The position numbers were made by a program, and so were the translations under genes. From assembly GCF_910592395.1 (NCBI RefSeq), contig NC_088323.1, positions 10,899,501-10,963,500 on the forward strand: a stretch of DNA of 64,000 nt, written 5' to 3'. The first letter of the stretch is position 1. Every line of letters starts with the position of its first letter. Source of the DNA: Lineus longissimus. Lineage: Eukaryota > Nemertea > Pilidiophora > Heteronemertea > Lineidae. This document shows, one piece after another, positions 10,691 through 21,942 of this stretch. The notes under the pieces are model-generated. The model was not told the origin of the DNA, made no database searches, and was given only the letters and a program-made list of their open reading frames with translations.

Positions 10691-13600
10691 TAGGCACTTC
10701 GTTGACGCTGCTAAATTAGGCGTAACCCAAGATGAATTCAGAAACCAAAAATCGGCACGATCCGACCTACATTAAGCGAATGAGGTCATCGGGAAGTTTA
10801 GACTTCATTCCTTTATACCTTGGTCCACAGAAGAAATATTGTTTTCACAACTGGCCGAATATTTTTTGATAATTTTTCATTTTTAGCTCAGCTGACAAAG
10901 TCAGCGGAGCTAGTCAAATAGCTATTCGATTGGTGTCCGTCCTTCCATCCATCCTGCCATCCTTCCATCCATCCAGCCATCTGTAGACAAAGTTGGGCAT
11001 TTTGTAATCATACAACCGAGGCACTTCAAATCTAGTCTTGCTTATAAACACCACAGAAAATGTTGCTTACGGAAAAAAATGTGGGCGATTCGACTCAAAT
11101 TCAGCTCCCCAGGGGGCAAAATGCGTAAAAGAAAAAACAATTTTTTGACGCTCTATTCCAGCAGATAAAAGCTTGAAATAAAGTTGAAAAGGTCTTCATG
11201 ATACAGAAGTTTTGATATAAAATAGATTAGTGTCGATTTATATCACCAGTTGGCGGTAGTGAGCAAAACTGTTGTTTGACCCCGGATGACCCCGCTTTAA
11301 ATTTCCCGCTGAGGTTACCTGGAGAACTATCATCAAGAAAATGGCGGCGACCTTTTTATTTCTACCGGAGCGATGATTTGTAAGTGACAAATTTTCTTAT
11401 TTAAGCCTTTACGGAAATGTATTTTGGTACGAAACTTCACACGTTTATAGAAAAGATCAACGAGAATGTGTTCAAATGCCCTCATAACGATGACTTCAAC
11501 GGAATTTGGTCAAAACAACCTTCGAATGGAGTCAACTTTCTTTGCGAACTCATTATTTATCGTAATTTATGCAGATCTGAGTCCAGCTGATGGGTGATGT
11601 TCTGATTTGTGTTCAAACTATTGGAAACTTTGGAAATTAGTTCTATTAATTCTACTATTCTGCAGGAGTATATTATAGCCATTGATGTTGACAGCTAAAA
11701 GCACGAAAACTTTGTTGTTGATCGTCAGGGCGGATTGATATGTGGTTGTGCGTCCAAGGCGATTAGGTCATTCAGTTAGTTTGAGAAAGATCATGATCAT
11801 AAAGATGCGTGTTGTGTTATCATAACCGGAAAATAAGTTGAAGTTATTATTAGTACTACGATTCTTACATGAGTAAAAAGTAGACGTTTTAAGCAACACA
11901 ATAATGTTACTTCCGTAAAAAAACTGTCAATTCTCCTTACCACAGAACCCAAGCCATTGCTGTTATAGTGTTAAGTTATGCAGGGGCTTAATCAATTACC
12001 TGCACTCCCTGTGGGGTGAATAACATTATCTTTGAACAGCTGGCTGTAGGGGGATGATTGGAACAGCCGGTATACCTGCTGACCTGCTGAACCCAGGATA
12101 ATGTTATTTTCAATCCACGATTGCAGGTCACCTGATTTTCGAGATTTCGCGGGAAATGAAATTGTAAACAAACGCATGTGTGCAGTTCAAATGTGAAAAA
12201 AATGTATTTTTGGTACTTTTGGTTGCTGGACTTGGGTTTTCCCGCAGTTAGGAGCTGGGGTCAAATTGGTGGTCAATTGTTTATGGGTGCTGTTTTAGTC
12301 AGAGGTAGCCCTTGATTATGAAGGGATTTTCAAATTAAGGTGACCATGGTCTTTTTATGTGCTCACCACAGCTTTCAATACTTGATGTATATGAAGAGGC
12401 GTGCGGAACCTGACATGGCCTTACCAAGGAGCTCCTCACGGTGCTGAACTTCTAGCTTGCCTGTCGACTAAGTGCCCTTTTGGCCGAGACATTGCTACAT
12501 GTAGGAGGAGCACGCATTTTAAATTTATAATAAATAGTACAGTTGGTTCGAGCCATTTGAAAGCCGACATGTGAAGGCATATCTGGGTTCTCCTTCTTCT
12601 CCGTATAAAAAGGGGCATATTGCTGACTAAGGAACAAGGCATATTGACATTGCCTCATCATCTCTATCGGACCAATTGATATACTTTTATATGCACGCAT
12701 ACATCACGCCATTTCAGGGTCTGAGTCTGTGGACAATTGGTTTGATTAATTTGTCTCTTCGATATTGCTCCTTTATTGCATTAGATTTTCATCGCAATTC
12801 AATCCATTCAAGATGTAGCCAATTTGAACCTGTCTGCGCCAAGGATAGATCGACTCACTAGGGATACGCAGTAGAGCACAATGTCATGACCCTTTGTATT
12901 GTAAATTCCAACCACCTGCAGGACAGGTCAATTTCTCTCAATAAAATTAATTTTGTTGACTCCTGTAATCTTTACCTTATTAAAAAAAAGACAGTGGTGT
13001 TAGTCCCAAACTGGTCATTTCTATTTATTTTGACCTCTGTTAAATCAGGATACCTCTCAATTACAGACAGCATTTTGTATCCTTGTGCTGTACAACCCAG
13101 CCTGGACATACCACAGTTGTCCATGGAGAAGTCTCATCCCCTCTGACACTTCTTTTCTGTAAAGCTACCGATACAACATACTGAACTAGGGATATATTCC
13201 GTTGCCTCCTGTAATATTTACATACCATGGCTGATTAGTTCAATCATATTTCATCCAGCTGGCAGCTCTGCATTGGAAATTTTAGTGGTATAACGTGTTC
13301 TCTTGACCTTCAAACAGTAGTATAAAGCCGATATTTACTACTTTACACCCTCAGTCCTATGTTATGAGGTCATCCAGCTGAGCGCCAGGCCCTTGGGCCT
13401 CTTGTTACTTGTAAGTTGTAATGGAATTAGTTTAGTTTTCACCGCCAGTTGGCGCTACAGGCGCATTTAACTGAATTTTTGACGATTCAAAAGCCCGGGC
13501 TATGACGTATAGTTGCGCAGTTGTATTCTGCACATGGAATTGGCCGAGGAACCAGGCTATATTTCAGCATACCCACTGTGACCAGTCTAATTAAGATGGA

Positions 13601-14639
13601 AGATTGATTTTGCAACACGGTAACCAATTTTCTGCTAAAAAGAAGTCAAGTAGGCGATATTATCACTAGTTCCTTTCAGTTGGTAGTCATAAGGTCTTTA
13701 GGGACTACTTTCAGAAATTAGTTCTTGAAAATTTGGCCACAATTCTGTGAAAACGGTATTAGAAGTGCATGCTCTGTTCGGGAATTATTTTGAAGTGGAG
13801 AATTCCCACAGTATGTGCAGTGAATCGGCATGATTCTGTTGGCATTTTATGTTTTTAGTACTACGATTCTGACATGAGTAAAAAGTAGACATTCCAAGCA
13901 ACACAATATTGTTACTCCCATAAAGATTGATTCAAAATTGACGGAGTTACGGCATTCTGTTTGGCAATTGGCAGCGCTGATGAAATACATTGCACACTTT
14001 GAAAAGCGCTCATTGGACAACGTAGGGAATCACCAGAAATGACGTCATCGCTGGTCTAAGTGAAAAATAGATGGGTTTCCGATCGACTCACTAGGGATAC
14101 GCAGTAGAGCACAATGTCATGAAAAAACGACCCTTTGTTAATTCCAATCACCTGCAGGACAGGTCAATTTCTCTCAATAATGTTAATTTTGTTGACTCCT
14201 GTAATCTCTACTTTATTAAAAAAAAAGACAGTGGTGTTAGTCCCAAACTGGTCATTTCTATTTATTTTGACCTCTGTTATCAGGATACCTCTCAATTACA
14301 GACAGCATTTTGTATCCTTGTGCTGTACAACCTAGCCTGGACATACTACAGTTATCCATGGAGAAGTCACATCCTCTCTGACACTTCTTTTCTGTAAAGC
14401 TACCGATACAACATACTGAACTAGGGATATCTTGCGTTGCCTCCTGTAATATTTACATACCATGGATGATTAGTTCAGTCATATTTCATCCAGCTGGCAT
14501 CTCTGCATTGGACATTTTAGTGGTATAACGTGTTCTCTTGACCTTCAAACAGTAGTATAAAGCCAATATTTACTACTTTACACCCACAGTCCAGTGCTAT
14601 TAGGTCATCCAGCTGAGCACCAGGCCCTTGGGCCTCTTG
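10690..14639 (+). mobile_element. Older B-family element (B0) split by B1
   Basis: The left piece 10690-10884 aligns with 28846-29050 of B4, and the right piece from 13405 continues the same alignment (GTTTTCACCGCCAGTTGGC matches 29073 onward) and later matches 59285-59690 of B7. The 3' end at 14605-14639 has CAGCTGAGCACCAGGCCCTT then GGGCCTCTTG. B1 lies between the two pieces. The 5' terminus is missing. Non-coding. Confidence 0.75.
10885..13404 (+). mobile_element. B-family element B1, complete, nested in B0
   Basis: It starts directly after a T-run with the hairpin AGCTCAGCTGACAAAGTCAG / CGGAGCT, then ATTCGATTGGTGTCCGTC and a TCCATCC-type microsatellite. It ends at 13366-13404 with CAGCTGAGCGCCAGGCCCTT GGGCCTCTTG: an inverted copy of the 5' arm (CAGCTGAGC) and a terminal AGGCCC/GGGCCT hairpin. 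About 2.5 kb. The 3' half is nearly identical to the B element ending at 33613. A repeated open frame near 12886-13146 recurs in the other copies only because the whole repeat recurs. Confidence 0.8.
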
Positions 14640-17220
14640 TTCAGTTATGTAACTAATTTGCATAATAATGAGCTCCATAGTGTTTTACTAGATTTACCCA
14701 ATGACGACGTCATTTTTCTAATGGGAAAACCCGTCATCGGCAGTCGGCCAAGCAGAGCCATTGAATATAATTGCTAAGTAAACATTTCCGTGTCCGTAAA
14801 TGTTTTGAAAAAAAATGTATCTTATTGCCGCTGAAATAAACTTTTTATTGATGTGACTTATGAGTAACTTCTTTATTCATAAAAACCTGAAAAAGCGAGT
14901 TTAAAACAACATACGGCGCCAGTTTGACGCCTCTCGCAAAAAGCTGAAATAACGTTGCGAATGTGACGTTCTTCCACGAAGCGCGCTCAGAGTTGAAGGG
15001 TGACCTCTACTAGATTATTAATAGCAAGAAATCCCCGGGTCATACGTCATTAAGATTTTAGAACCAATCAGAGTGGACCACCCGCAAGCAGCCGCGACTT
15101 ACCCGGTCAATCTAGGTCAAGTGTGGGCTATCCTACGATCATGTGAACTTTTGGTGACGACTTTTTTCCAAACTTCGTTCCGCGGATACAAATTTAGCAC
15201 AGTGAGTACTTTTTTGAATATATATAGATCTGAGTTACATGGTTTGTTTGGAAAAAGAAAATTGTTTTGATAGCGCATTCAGCTGGCAAACTTGGGAGTG
15301 CCCGGTGACATTCGCGTCAATGGAGAAACTCAACACAGTGACGCGATAATTGGGCCGTTCCATTTTGCGATTGTCGTCTCCCTCTCCGTGACGTCATCCG
15401 TAGTTGGTCACGTGATGGTGATTCTCTATTCTGATTGAATGTATCGGTTCAGAGATTATTTTAATGGGGGTTGGAGCTTGCAATTTTGAAATATTGATTT
15501 TTTAGGGGGTTTTCCTCTGTCAAATCATGGCTGGGATTCCCAATTAGATTACAGCTAGCGATGTCCTTTTTGCAACAACTAATGACAGATTTCTGGGTCC
15601 AAACCAGATATGTCTTCTTTATTATTCTTAGTGTTTGTCACTTGTTTTAAAGAGCTGCAGAATGAAATTATTGTTGTTTGCTGCCTTGGCATGACATGAC
15701 ACACTAAAGGTCTAGTCCCTTATCAGTTAGTGAGTTACATCTGTTAGTGTTAGCCTGATGGGCCTACTCAGAATTTCTTTAGGTTGGTTTGTCCCAACAT
15801 TGAGTAGTAGCCTAGGCCTATCACATATTATGCATAGTATCACATATTATGCATAGTATTCCTTTCTCCACTTGGGTTATGACTAAAGAATCTCAACATG
15901 CCTATGGTAATTAGTGGTTAAATCTCTAATGTTTTCTGTTAAGTGTACTCTTAGTCACCATAGGCATAGGCACAGGCATACAAAATTACCTTAGCCAGGA
16001 AGTTCATAATAATCATATTGATTCAATGATTGATGGAGGCGGAACAATAAAGAACTACTATAGTAAATTTAGATTGAGGAATTAACAAAATCTTGTTTTC
16101 CTTCAGGTACTGATGTCAGCATTAAGGAAGAAAAAGAAACAGCCTCCCAGCTGCTGAAATATAAGGATATAAAGCTGCCAATTAATACACGTGTGCAATG
16201 ACACTTTATGGCTCTTTTCAATGACTAACATTGAATTCCTGAACTGTGAAATTGGAAGATTTGTAGATTTTCTCTCTGGAATGTAAACAAATGACTGAAT
16301 TAATGCAATATTCTTAATCTACTCTGTCATACCTTTCCATAGATATGTTACACGGCATGGTTCGTGTATCAAAAATATTTCCTCTCTTAGGATGGGCGGC
16401 GGCCATCTTGAATTTCAAAATGGCTGCCAATCTGCTGAAAATAGCAACAGAAGTGTCAATTATTGTCCTTGAACCTATATAGAATAAGATTAAGATTATT
16501 TTTATTGATTATATCCGCAAAAATTAGTTGTATATAGGTTGTAAGAGGTTTTTATACAATTTTCAATGGGAATCCAAGATGGCCGCCATTTAATGGATAC
16601 AAACGCGTCGGACGCCATTTTTGATGTTAAAAATGGTTTCAGCACACACGTTTTGTCTAGGGACTGACTTTTTAAGTAATTGCAGCCGCTGGTATTTCCC
16701 TAGTAAATTGGTAATGATATGATGCATTCTGACCTCAAAGGTCCCTTTATTGTGGCGTAAAATCCTTTCATTGTTTTCCAGTTGATTGATTAGAAAAGGG
16801 CGTCAAATTTCAGGCACAGAAATCGTAATATCTTCAAAAGTTGTTGACCGATTTTGAAAATTCAAACAGCTTTGTAATCCTTGTCGTACTGGTTTGCCTA
16901 AGAAACCATAAAAACAACATATTTCAATATTTCATTTTTTAAGTGGGTAAAGCTAGTTTTACCTCGTTAGCTCTAATTATTAATGCTATCGTCATGCAAT
17001 TTTCAGGGAAGATGGATCTGATGATTTGCAACAATAAATATCAAATATTGTGGGGAAGCTTCCTTGTTTGCCCTGCAAACTCCAAACACCTCTACTTTAT
17101 ACTGATCCCTGAAAGCTTTCGCTGCAGAAAAGCCTCGCTTTTGTGTTGTACACAGGGAGAATGGGTATATTCATTAGAAGATCCAAATACATATCACAAA
17201 CATTCCAGAGTGCTCTCCAC
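14640..17220. other. Mostly unassigned DNA
   Basis: No recognisable gene. There is a short tandem duplication of ATCACATATTATGCATAGT at about 15821-15860 and paired GGCGGCCATCTTGAATTTCA-like words around 16390-16640. A splice-donor-like GTGAGT follows a short frame at 15073-15204, and a pyrimidine-rich acceptor-like TGTTTTCCTTCAG ends at 16107; see findings. Confidence 0.4.
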
Positions 17221-17578
17221 ATATCCAACGGTTTTTGATTTGACCTAGTTTTCAAGGTAACAGAGGTCAAATGATGTAAATTGGCCGTTTTATTATAACT
17301 ATGGCACGTTTCTTAACCGCTCAAGCTATGAACTTGAAATGTGGTACACATGAATCTCTGTGTCATGTGGCCGATTGACACAGAATTTCTATCCGATCTT
17401 ATTCTGAATAAACTAAATGAAATGGCCAAGGGCCATTATGCTCTTTATATAGATATCTGGTGATTAGGAATTCATCCTTGTCAAGAAACATAGGTCAAAC
17501 TTAAGTCGGTATGACATATGATGTATCGTTGCTTGGAGTACCTGCCATAAAAATATCATTGAAAACAAGTCACTAATT
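17221..17578. mobile_element. A-family fragments, head to head
   Basis: 17221-17410 is A core sequence on the plus strand (TTGACCT block, GGCACGTTTCTTAACC). 17413-17578 is an A 3' region on the minus strand, read in reverse from a core GACTTGTTTTCAATGATATT to the hairpin ATGGCCCTTGGCCAT. The 3' end of the inverted piece abuts the plus-strand piece. Confidence 0.65.
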
Positions 17579-17683
17579 CACAAATTTTGACAAAGTGTAA
17601 AAAATAACTATAATGCAATTTTCGTTTGCATCTAAGCTGTATTCTACGGCGGCCCGGAGGGGACATCGAGAAAAAAATAATAA

Positions 17684-17935
17684 ACTCGCACTGCGACTTT
17701 TTAAACACGCACTGCGACTTTTTAAACTCGCAATGCTACTTTTTAAACTCGTACTGCGACTTTTTAAACACGCACTGCGACTTTTTAAACTCGCACTGCG
17801 ACTTATTAACTCGCAGTGCGACTTTTTAAACACGCACTGCGACTTTTTTAACTCGCACTGCGACTTTTCCAACTGGCACTGCGACTTTTTAAACTCGCAC
17901 TGCACGTTTCAAAACTCACCCTGCGACTTTTTCTA
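17684..17935 (+). repeat. Left subterminal tandem array of IS3EU
   Basis: About twelve imperfect units of the form CTCGCACTGCGACTTTTTAA, with variants CACGCACTGCGAC and CTCGTACTGCGAC. The open frames on both strands here (17573-17936) are translations of this repeat and are not genes. The same units occur inverted at the other end of the transposon. Confidence 0.9.
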
Positions 17936-18145
17936 ATCCAATCACAGCCGTGCTTACAACGATACCCGTGTTGTTGAACTCCAACAAGGCATACTAAACC
18001 ACTTCCTTCGCCACGGCTTTGAAGCTATAGGAAGCTATGCAGGACCTTGTCCGTGGCTGTTCACATCGTTTTTTGATATAAAATTGCACTACACTGCGAC
18101 GTAGCCTATTCGCATCTATAGGGCCTCCTTTTCACATTTTATCCC

Positions 18146-19518
18146 ATGGATGACGTCACACAGTTATATTTCCATCTCGGCTGGAATTATGCTGAAATTC
18201 AAGGCCTACTTTGGTATCGATATAACACCAGGATAAGTCTCCGCCACCTAAAACGGATACTCAAAAAGTTGGACCTTGGCAGGCGGAAAGGGTATTCTGA
18301 TATATTGGAAGTTGCTGAATACGTAGAAGCACAGATCCGGGGCTCTGGTAGACAGCATGGGTACCGATGGATGCATCTGAAGTGCATACAAAACGGACTT
18401 CGCACCAATAGAGAAACTGTTCGGTTGTTATTGCTATTGCTGGACCCTATGGGAGTCGCTTCGAGAAGATGTGGTAAACTCGTTCGAAGAAGTTACTTCA
18501 GCAAGGGTCCAAACTATATATGGCATTTAGACTCGTACGATAAACTGAAACCCTACGGGTTCTGTATAAATGGGTGTGTGGATGGTTTTTCCAGAAATAT
18601 TATGTGGTTAAACGTTTATACTACTAACAATGACCCGAGAGTTATAGCTGGATACTTCCTTGAAACTGTTGACAAGGTAGGGGGATGCCCTTGCCGTATT
18701 CGTTCAGATCTAGGCACGGAAAACGGACACGTCGAAGCAATGCAGACATTCCTTCAACCAAACGACAACGAACTTCCCTTTGTGACTGGGACCAGCAAGC
18801 TAAACCAGCAGATCGAATCATGGTGGGGTGTCCTACGCAAAGAATGTGGTCAATTCTGGATGGACATCTTCCAACAGTTGTCATCTGACGGCTTATACGA
18901 CGGAGACTTCATTGAAAAAAATATTCTCCAGTTCTGCTTTATGGATGTTATCCAGGTGAGTGCAGCGTTTTTAAGCGACAAGCGTAAAATAGAAACGATC
19001 CTATACTGCGGGGACCAAAGTTATATCAGGGAATGGGTGGTTCTTAACACGATTATCTAATGCTCTTGGAGAAGTCAAGTCATGTTTAGTACTCATCAGC
19101 TACCTTAACTGCAAATTTAGTATAGGCAGTGGTACATTGGCATTGTTGTAATACTTCAATCTGCTTCAATCTTTTCTAGACGGAGCTTGATGAAGTGGTA
19201 GATGTGTGGAACAACCACCTTATTCGACCAAGTCGGAACGCACACGTGCCGTCTGGACGTCCTCTTGTTATGTACAGTGTCCCAGAGATGTATGACGTGG
19301 ATGATTACTTGCAGGAAGTCGGCCAAAATTAGTTAAACGTGTGCATTCCTGATTGCATCTTTAAGGACCACAATGCGCCTTGCGATAGTGACATCTCTGA
19401 AATATGTAGCATTTTGATGGAGGAGAACAACCTTAATATGGACGATACCGACGCATACGAGAGATTAAATCTGTACACATGTTTGCGACGGCTTCTTCGA
19501 AATGAATTGCGACTTTAG
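18146..19518 (+). CDS. IS3EU transposase (DDE integrase-core), two exons, in-frame TAG before the C-terminus
   Basis: The predicted protein catalyses strand transfer of the surrounding element. Exon 1 is 18146-18955 (270 codons); the intron 18956-19179 has GTGAGT at the donor and CTTTTCTAG at the acceptor in phase 0; exon 2 starts at 19180. An uninterrupted unspliced frame also runs to 19060 but diverges after the donor, while exon 2 restores residues typical of the family (NNHLIRPSRNAHVPSGRP). N-terminus: helix-turn-helix-like region (about 1-60). Core: D129 (WHLDS), D188 (IRSDLGTENG), E224 (QQIESWWG), giving DD35E spacing. TAG at 19330-19332 ends a 320-residue product, but the frame stays open for 61 more codons to TAG 19516-19518 and reads like a real tail (ICSILMEENNL, LNLYTCLRRLL). 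So the TAG is probably a nonsense mutation, or possibly read through. ATG 18146 is the first start after an in-frame stop at 18119. Confidence 0.85.
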
Positions 19519-20240
19519 GGAAGTAGGACCCACACCATTATGTGTTCACAATGCGAACACCATTTTTCCCTTTATTGGACAATGTAATTTGAAAACTGTA
19601 ACTGCAACTCGAAATCGGCGGCAATTTTCGTCCCTAGTTCGATGAGGAAATCAGTAATGAATAGGGAAGTTTAATAAATGTATAGTTACAATGTATACAA
19701 TACATGTATTCGAATAAGTTCTGCTCAAATATGTTAGACTAAAGGACTCGACACCAATGTTTACACAATATATATTGTATTAAAGAAATTGAGAATTACT
19801 CCAGTAATTAATTTACTCTATATTTCCTATATACCATGTATACAGGCGCAGGAAAAATATGGACTGAATCAATCCTGTCCTTGTACATGTTCTATTGGTT
19901 TCAATTTTCAAGAACACAAACACGGCCATATTTGCTGAATAACAGCCACAAACAAATGGTGAATGTTGGCATGGGATAGCCCGTCGGATGTCGCCAGGAG
20001 ATGACATTGGCAAATGAAAAGGGCTATATACCCGTTATCCTTTATTGTTGCCGAGGCGTCCTCTTCTGAGAATACCACAACGGCTACAATAGGAGTATAA
20101 TGCTTTGAACTGTTTTCCCGAAAGCCGACGGTTTATCCCGTGCACACAAAATATCATCAACGCTTTACGGCCAACAACTTTTGACCCTGTTTACATCTTG
20201 GGTACACTCTAGTAAGTTAACGTATATTCTAAAAAAATCA

Positions 20241-20482
20241 CTTAACGGCCACCAACTCTGCGACCATATAGTTCCTGGATTACAATCTCTGATTAAGTAT
20301 AAAAAACGTTTAACGGCCACCAACTCTGCGACCATATAGTTCCTGGATTACAATCTCTGATTAAGTATAAAAAACGTTTAACGACCACCAACTTTGCGAC
20401 CATCTGGTTCTGGATTATAGTAAAATATCAAAAAAACGCCGAAAGGCCACCAACATACTTTGCGACTCTATAGTTTGTTGGA
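20241..20482. repeat. 68-bp tandem repeat between the convergent IS3EU genes
   Basis: About four units with a 68-base period. Starts are near 20242, 20310 and 20378, with a shorter diverged unit near 20440. Each unit contains AACGGCCACCAACTCTGCGA and a TATAGTTCCTGGATTAC block. A weaker relative lies at 20159-20180. It lies downstream of both genes (20501 is the 3' end of the minus-strand gene), so it may contain 3' processing signals; this is inference. Confidence 0.85.
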
Positions 20483-20500
20483 CTTCAAGACCACATTGAA

Positions 20501-21465
20501 TTAGACAATGTCCATAACCCAAATCCCACTTTTAAATATGTTGGTAAAATCAGACCTGAAGTCTGGGAAGCTGTCGTAGTCTGTCTGCAATTTCAGAACA
20601 CAGCCGCAGGTGTGGGCAACTGGGCAACGCGTATACCCCCCATTGCCGCTCATATCGACAATTACAGCGTCTGTAATTAGAAGGTCACATCCTGTGCAGA
20701 ATCTGAGAAAATTCCCCATGTCCTGTGGGGATAACTCCCGAATGAACCGTTTGAGATGATTCCCAACAGCCGCTTTGTCGCGAGAATGGCCTTTGGCGTA
20801 GGCACCAGTTTCTTACAGATTTTCTTGTAGTTGATGTTACATATAAATGCCAGAACGGGCTTCCAGCATTCAATGATGAAGCAGGGCTGCTGTACAAGCT
20901 CCTTCAATGCTATTTCTCTTACGATTCGTTCAATGCTGGCGGCACATGGCATTCGGCGACACTCGTGTGCATCGAGTATGTCTATCAACTCCTCCTGGTC
21001 CACTGAATCAAAATTATCTAGCGCTTTGCGAAGTGTTTCACTCTCGCTGTCACCCACAAAATTCAGAAATACAGACACTACATCTGTTTCACTCTCGTTC
21101 CCGGATAGCGCAGCCTCCATGAATGTGGGAGCAATCGATGTTGGGAAGTAGCTGGCACTTCTATACCCCTTTACGAGGATTCTCGCTACTGCTCTCCATT
21201 CGTCCTCTTGGAAGTCATGCCTCAGAAAAGGCACTTTATACTTGGTTCCCAGCGTGCACTTGTCATAGAATTCCTTCCAGAACTCCGTTAAGGTGTCTCT
21301 TAGGACACCGACACCAACTGCAGACTCTTCTTCCCCATTCAGAAGAATTCTTTTGCATGTAATATCCTGCTCCATGATGCTACCATCTTTAAAGATGGTA
21401 ATTAAGTCCGTCAAAACCAAGCCCTGGTGCACTTTGATTGTTGTCAGGCCATTAGAAGAGATCAT
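20501..21465 (-). CDS. HECT-type E3 ubiquitin ligase-like protein carried by IS3EU, one frame change
   Basis: The frame starts at ATG 21465 and reads a HECT N-lobe: IKVHQGLVLTDLITIFKDGS near residue 9, then FWKEFYDKC, VPFLRHDFQEDEW and RILVKGYRSASYFPTSIAP. It stays open to 20677. HECT C-lobe sequence continues in the frame one base back, through HLKRFIRELS, GNFLRFCTG and CPVAHTCGCVLKLQ, to TAA at 20501. The Cys of AHTC matches the catalytic thioester cysteine of HECT ligases. The switch falls between about 20765 and 20815, consistent with one missing base (mutation or assembly error). HECT ligases accept ubiquitin on this cysteine and pass it to substrates. Here the protein is about the size of the catalytic domain alone, with no substrate-binding N-terminal region. 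It resembles stand-alone G2E3-like HECT proteins expanded in fish and invertebrate genomes. Convergent with the transposase inside one pair of TIRs, so it is element cargo. Confidence 0.75.
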
Positions 21466-21542
21466 CTTGCCTGAATTATGAACTCTTACAACTCAAGCGC
21501 AGCAACACATGTCGTTGTAAACACGGCTGTGATTGGATAAAA

Positions 21543-21772
21543 AAAAGTCGCAGTGCGAGTTTGCAAAGTCGCAGTGCGTGTTTGAAAAGTCGCAGTGCGA
21601 GTTTGAAAAGTCGCAGTGCGAGTTTGAAAAGTCGCAGTGCGTGTTTGAAAAATCGCAGTACGACTTTAAAAAGTAGCAATGCGAGTTTAAAAAGTCGCAG
21701 TACGAGTTTAAAAAGTAGTATTGCGAGTTTAAAAAGTCGCAGTGCGTGTTTAAAAAGTTGCAGTGCGAGTTT
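21543..21772 (-). repeat. Right subterminal tandem array of IS3EU
   Basis: Inverted counterpart of the left array: about eleven units of the form GTCGCAGTGCGAGTTTGAAA, becoming GAGTTTAAAAAGTAGCAATG-like nearer the outer end. Frames at 21476-21844 are repeat translations. The start codon of the HECT-like gene lies about 80 bp inside the array. Confidence 0.9.
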
Positions 21773-21942
21773 ATTATTTTTTTCTCGATGTCCCCTCCGG
21801 GCCGCCGTAGTATTCTGATTGTATTTGAATGATAGAAAATGCAATCAGTTGCTAAAAAATTGGAAACATGAACAAAATGTTAATATTATCCCCAGGACAC
21901 CCACCCCGTGCCCCAACACACCGCCTCCCGAATATGATTTTT

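Larger units (their letters stand above)
17645..21809. mobile_element. Complete IS3EU-type DNA transposon, 6-bp TSD
   Basis: The element is 4165 bp. The ends are perfect inverted repeats TACGGCGGCCCGGAGGGGAC, continuing through CATCGAG and AT-rich sequence into arrays of about 21-bp units. It is flanked by GTATTC at 17639-17644 and 21810-21815. From my memory of the Repbase classification, IS3EU elements have 5'-TAY termini and 6-bp duplications; both fit here (TAC...GTA). It holds two convergent genes: a DD35E transposase on + and a HECT-like gene on -. Each gene starts just inside one terminal array, so the arrays probably serve as transposase binding sites and may overlap promoters (inference). 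Confidence 0.85.

Noticed and set aside
12886-14397. Similar open frames at 12886-13146, 14119-14397 and 33110-33355, which look like a conserved protein
   Set aside because: They lie at the same place in copies of the B repeat, so similarity follows from repeat identity. They contain frame differences between copies and no domain motif.
17684-17935. CRISPR-like regular array
   Set aside because: Units are contiguous without unique spacers and lie inside a eukaryotic transposon end.
17573-17936. Long repetitive frames on both strands, and their counterparts at 21476-21844
   Set aside because: They are translations of the 21-bp subterminal array of the IS3EU element in every frame.
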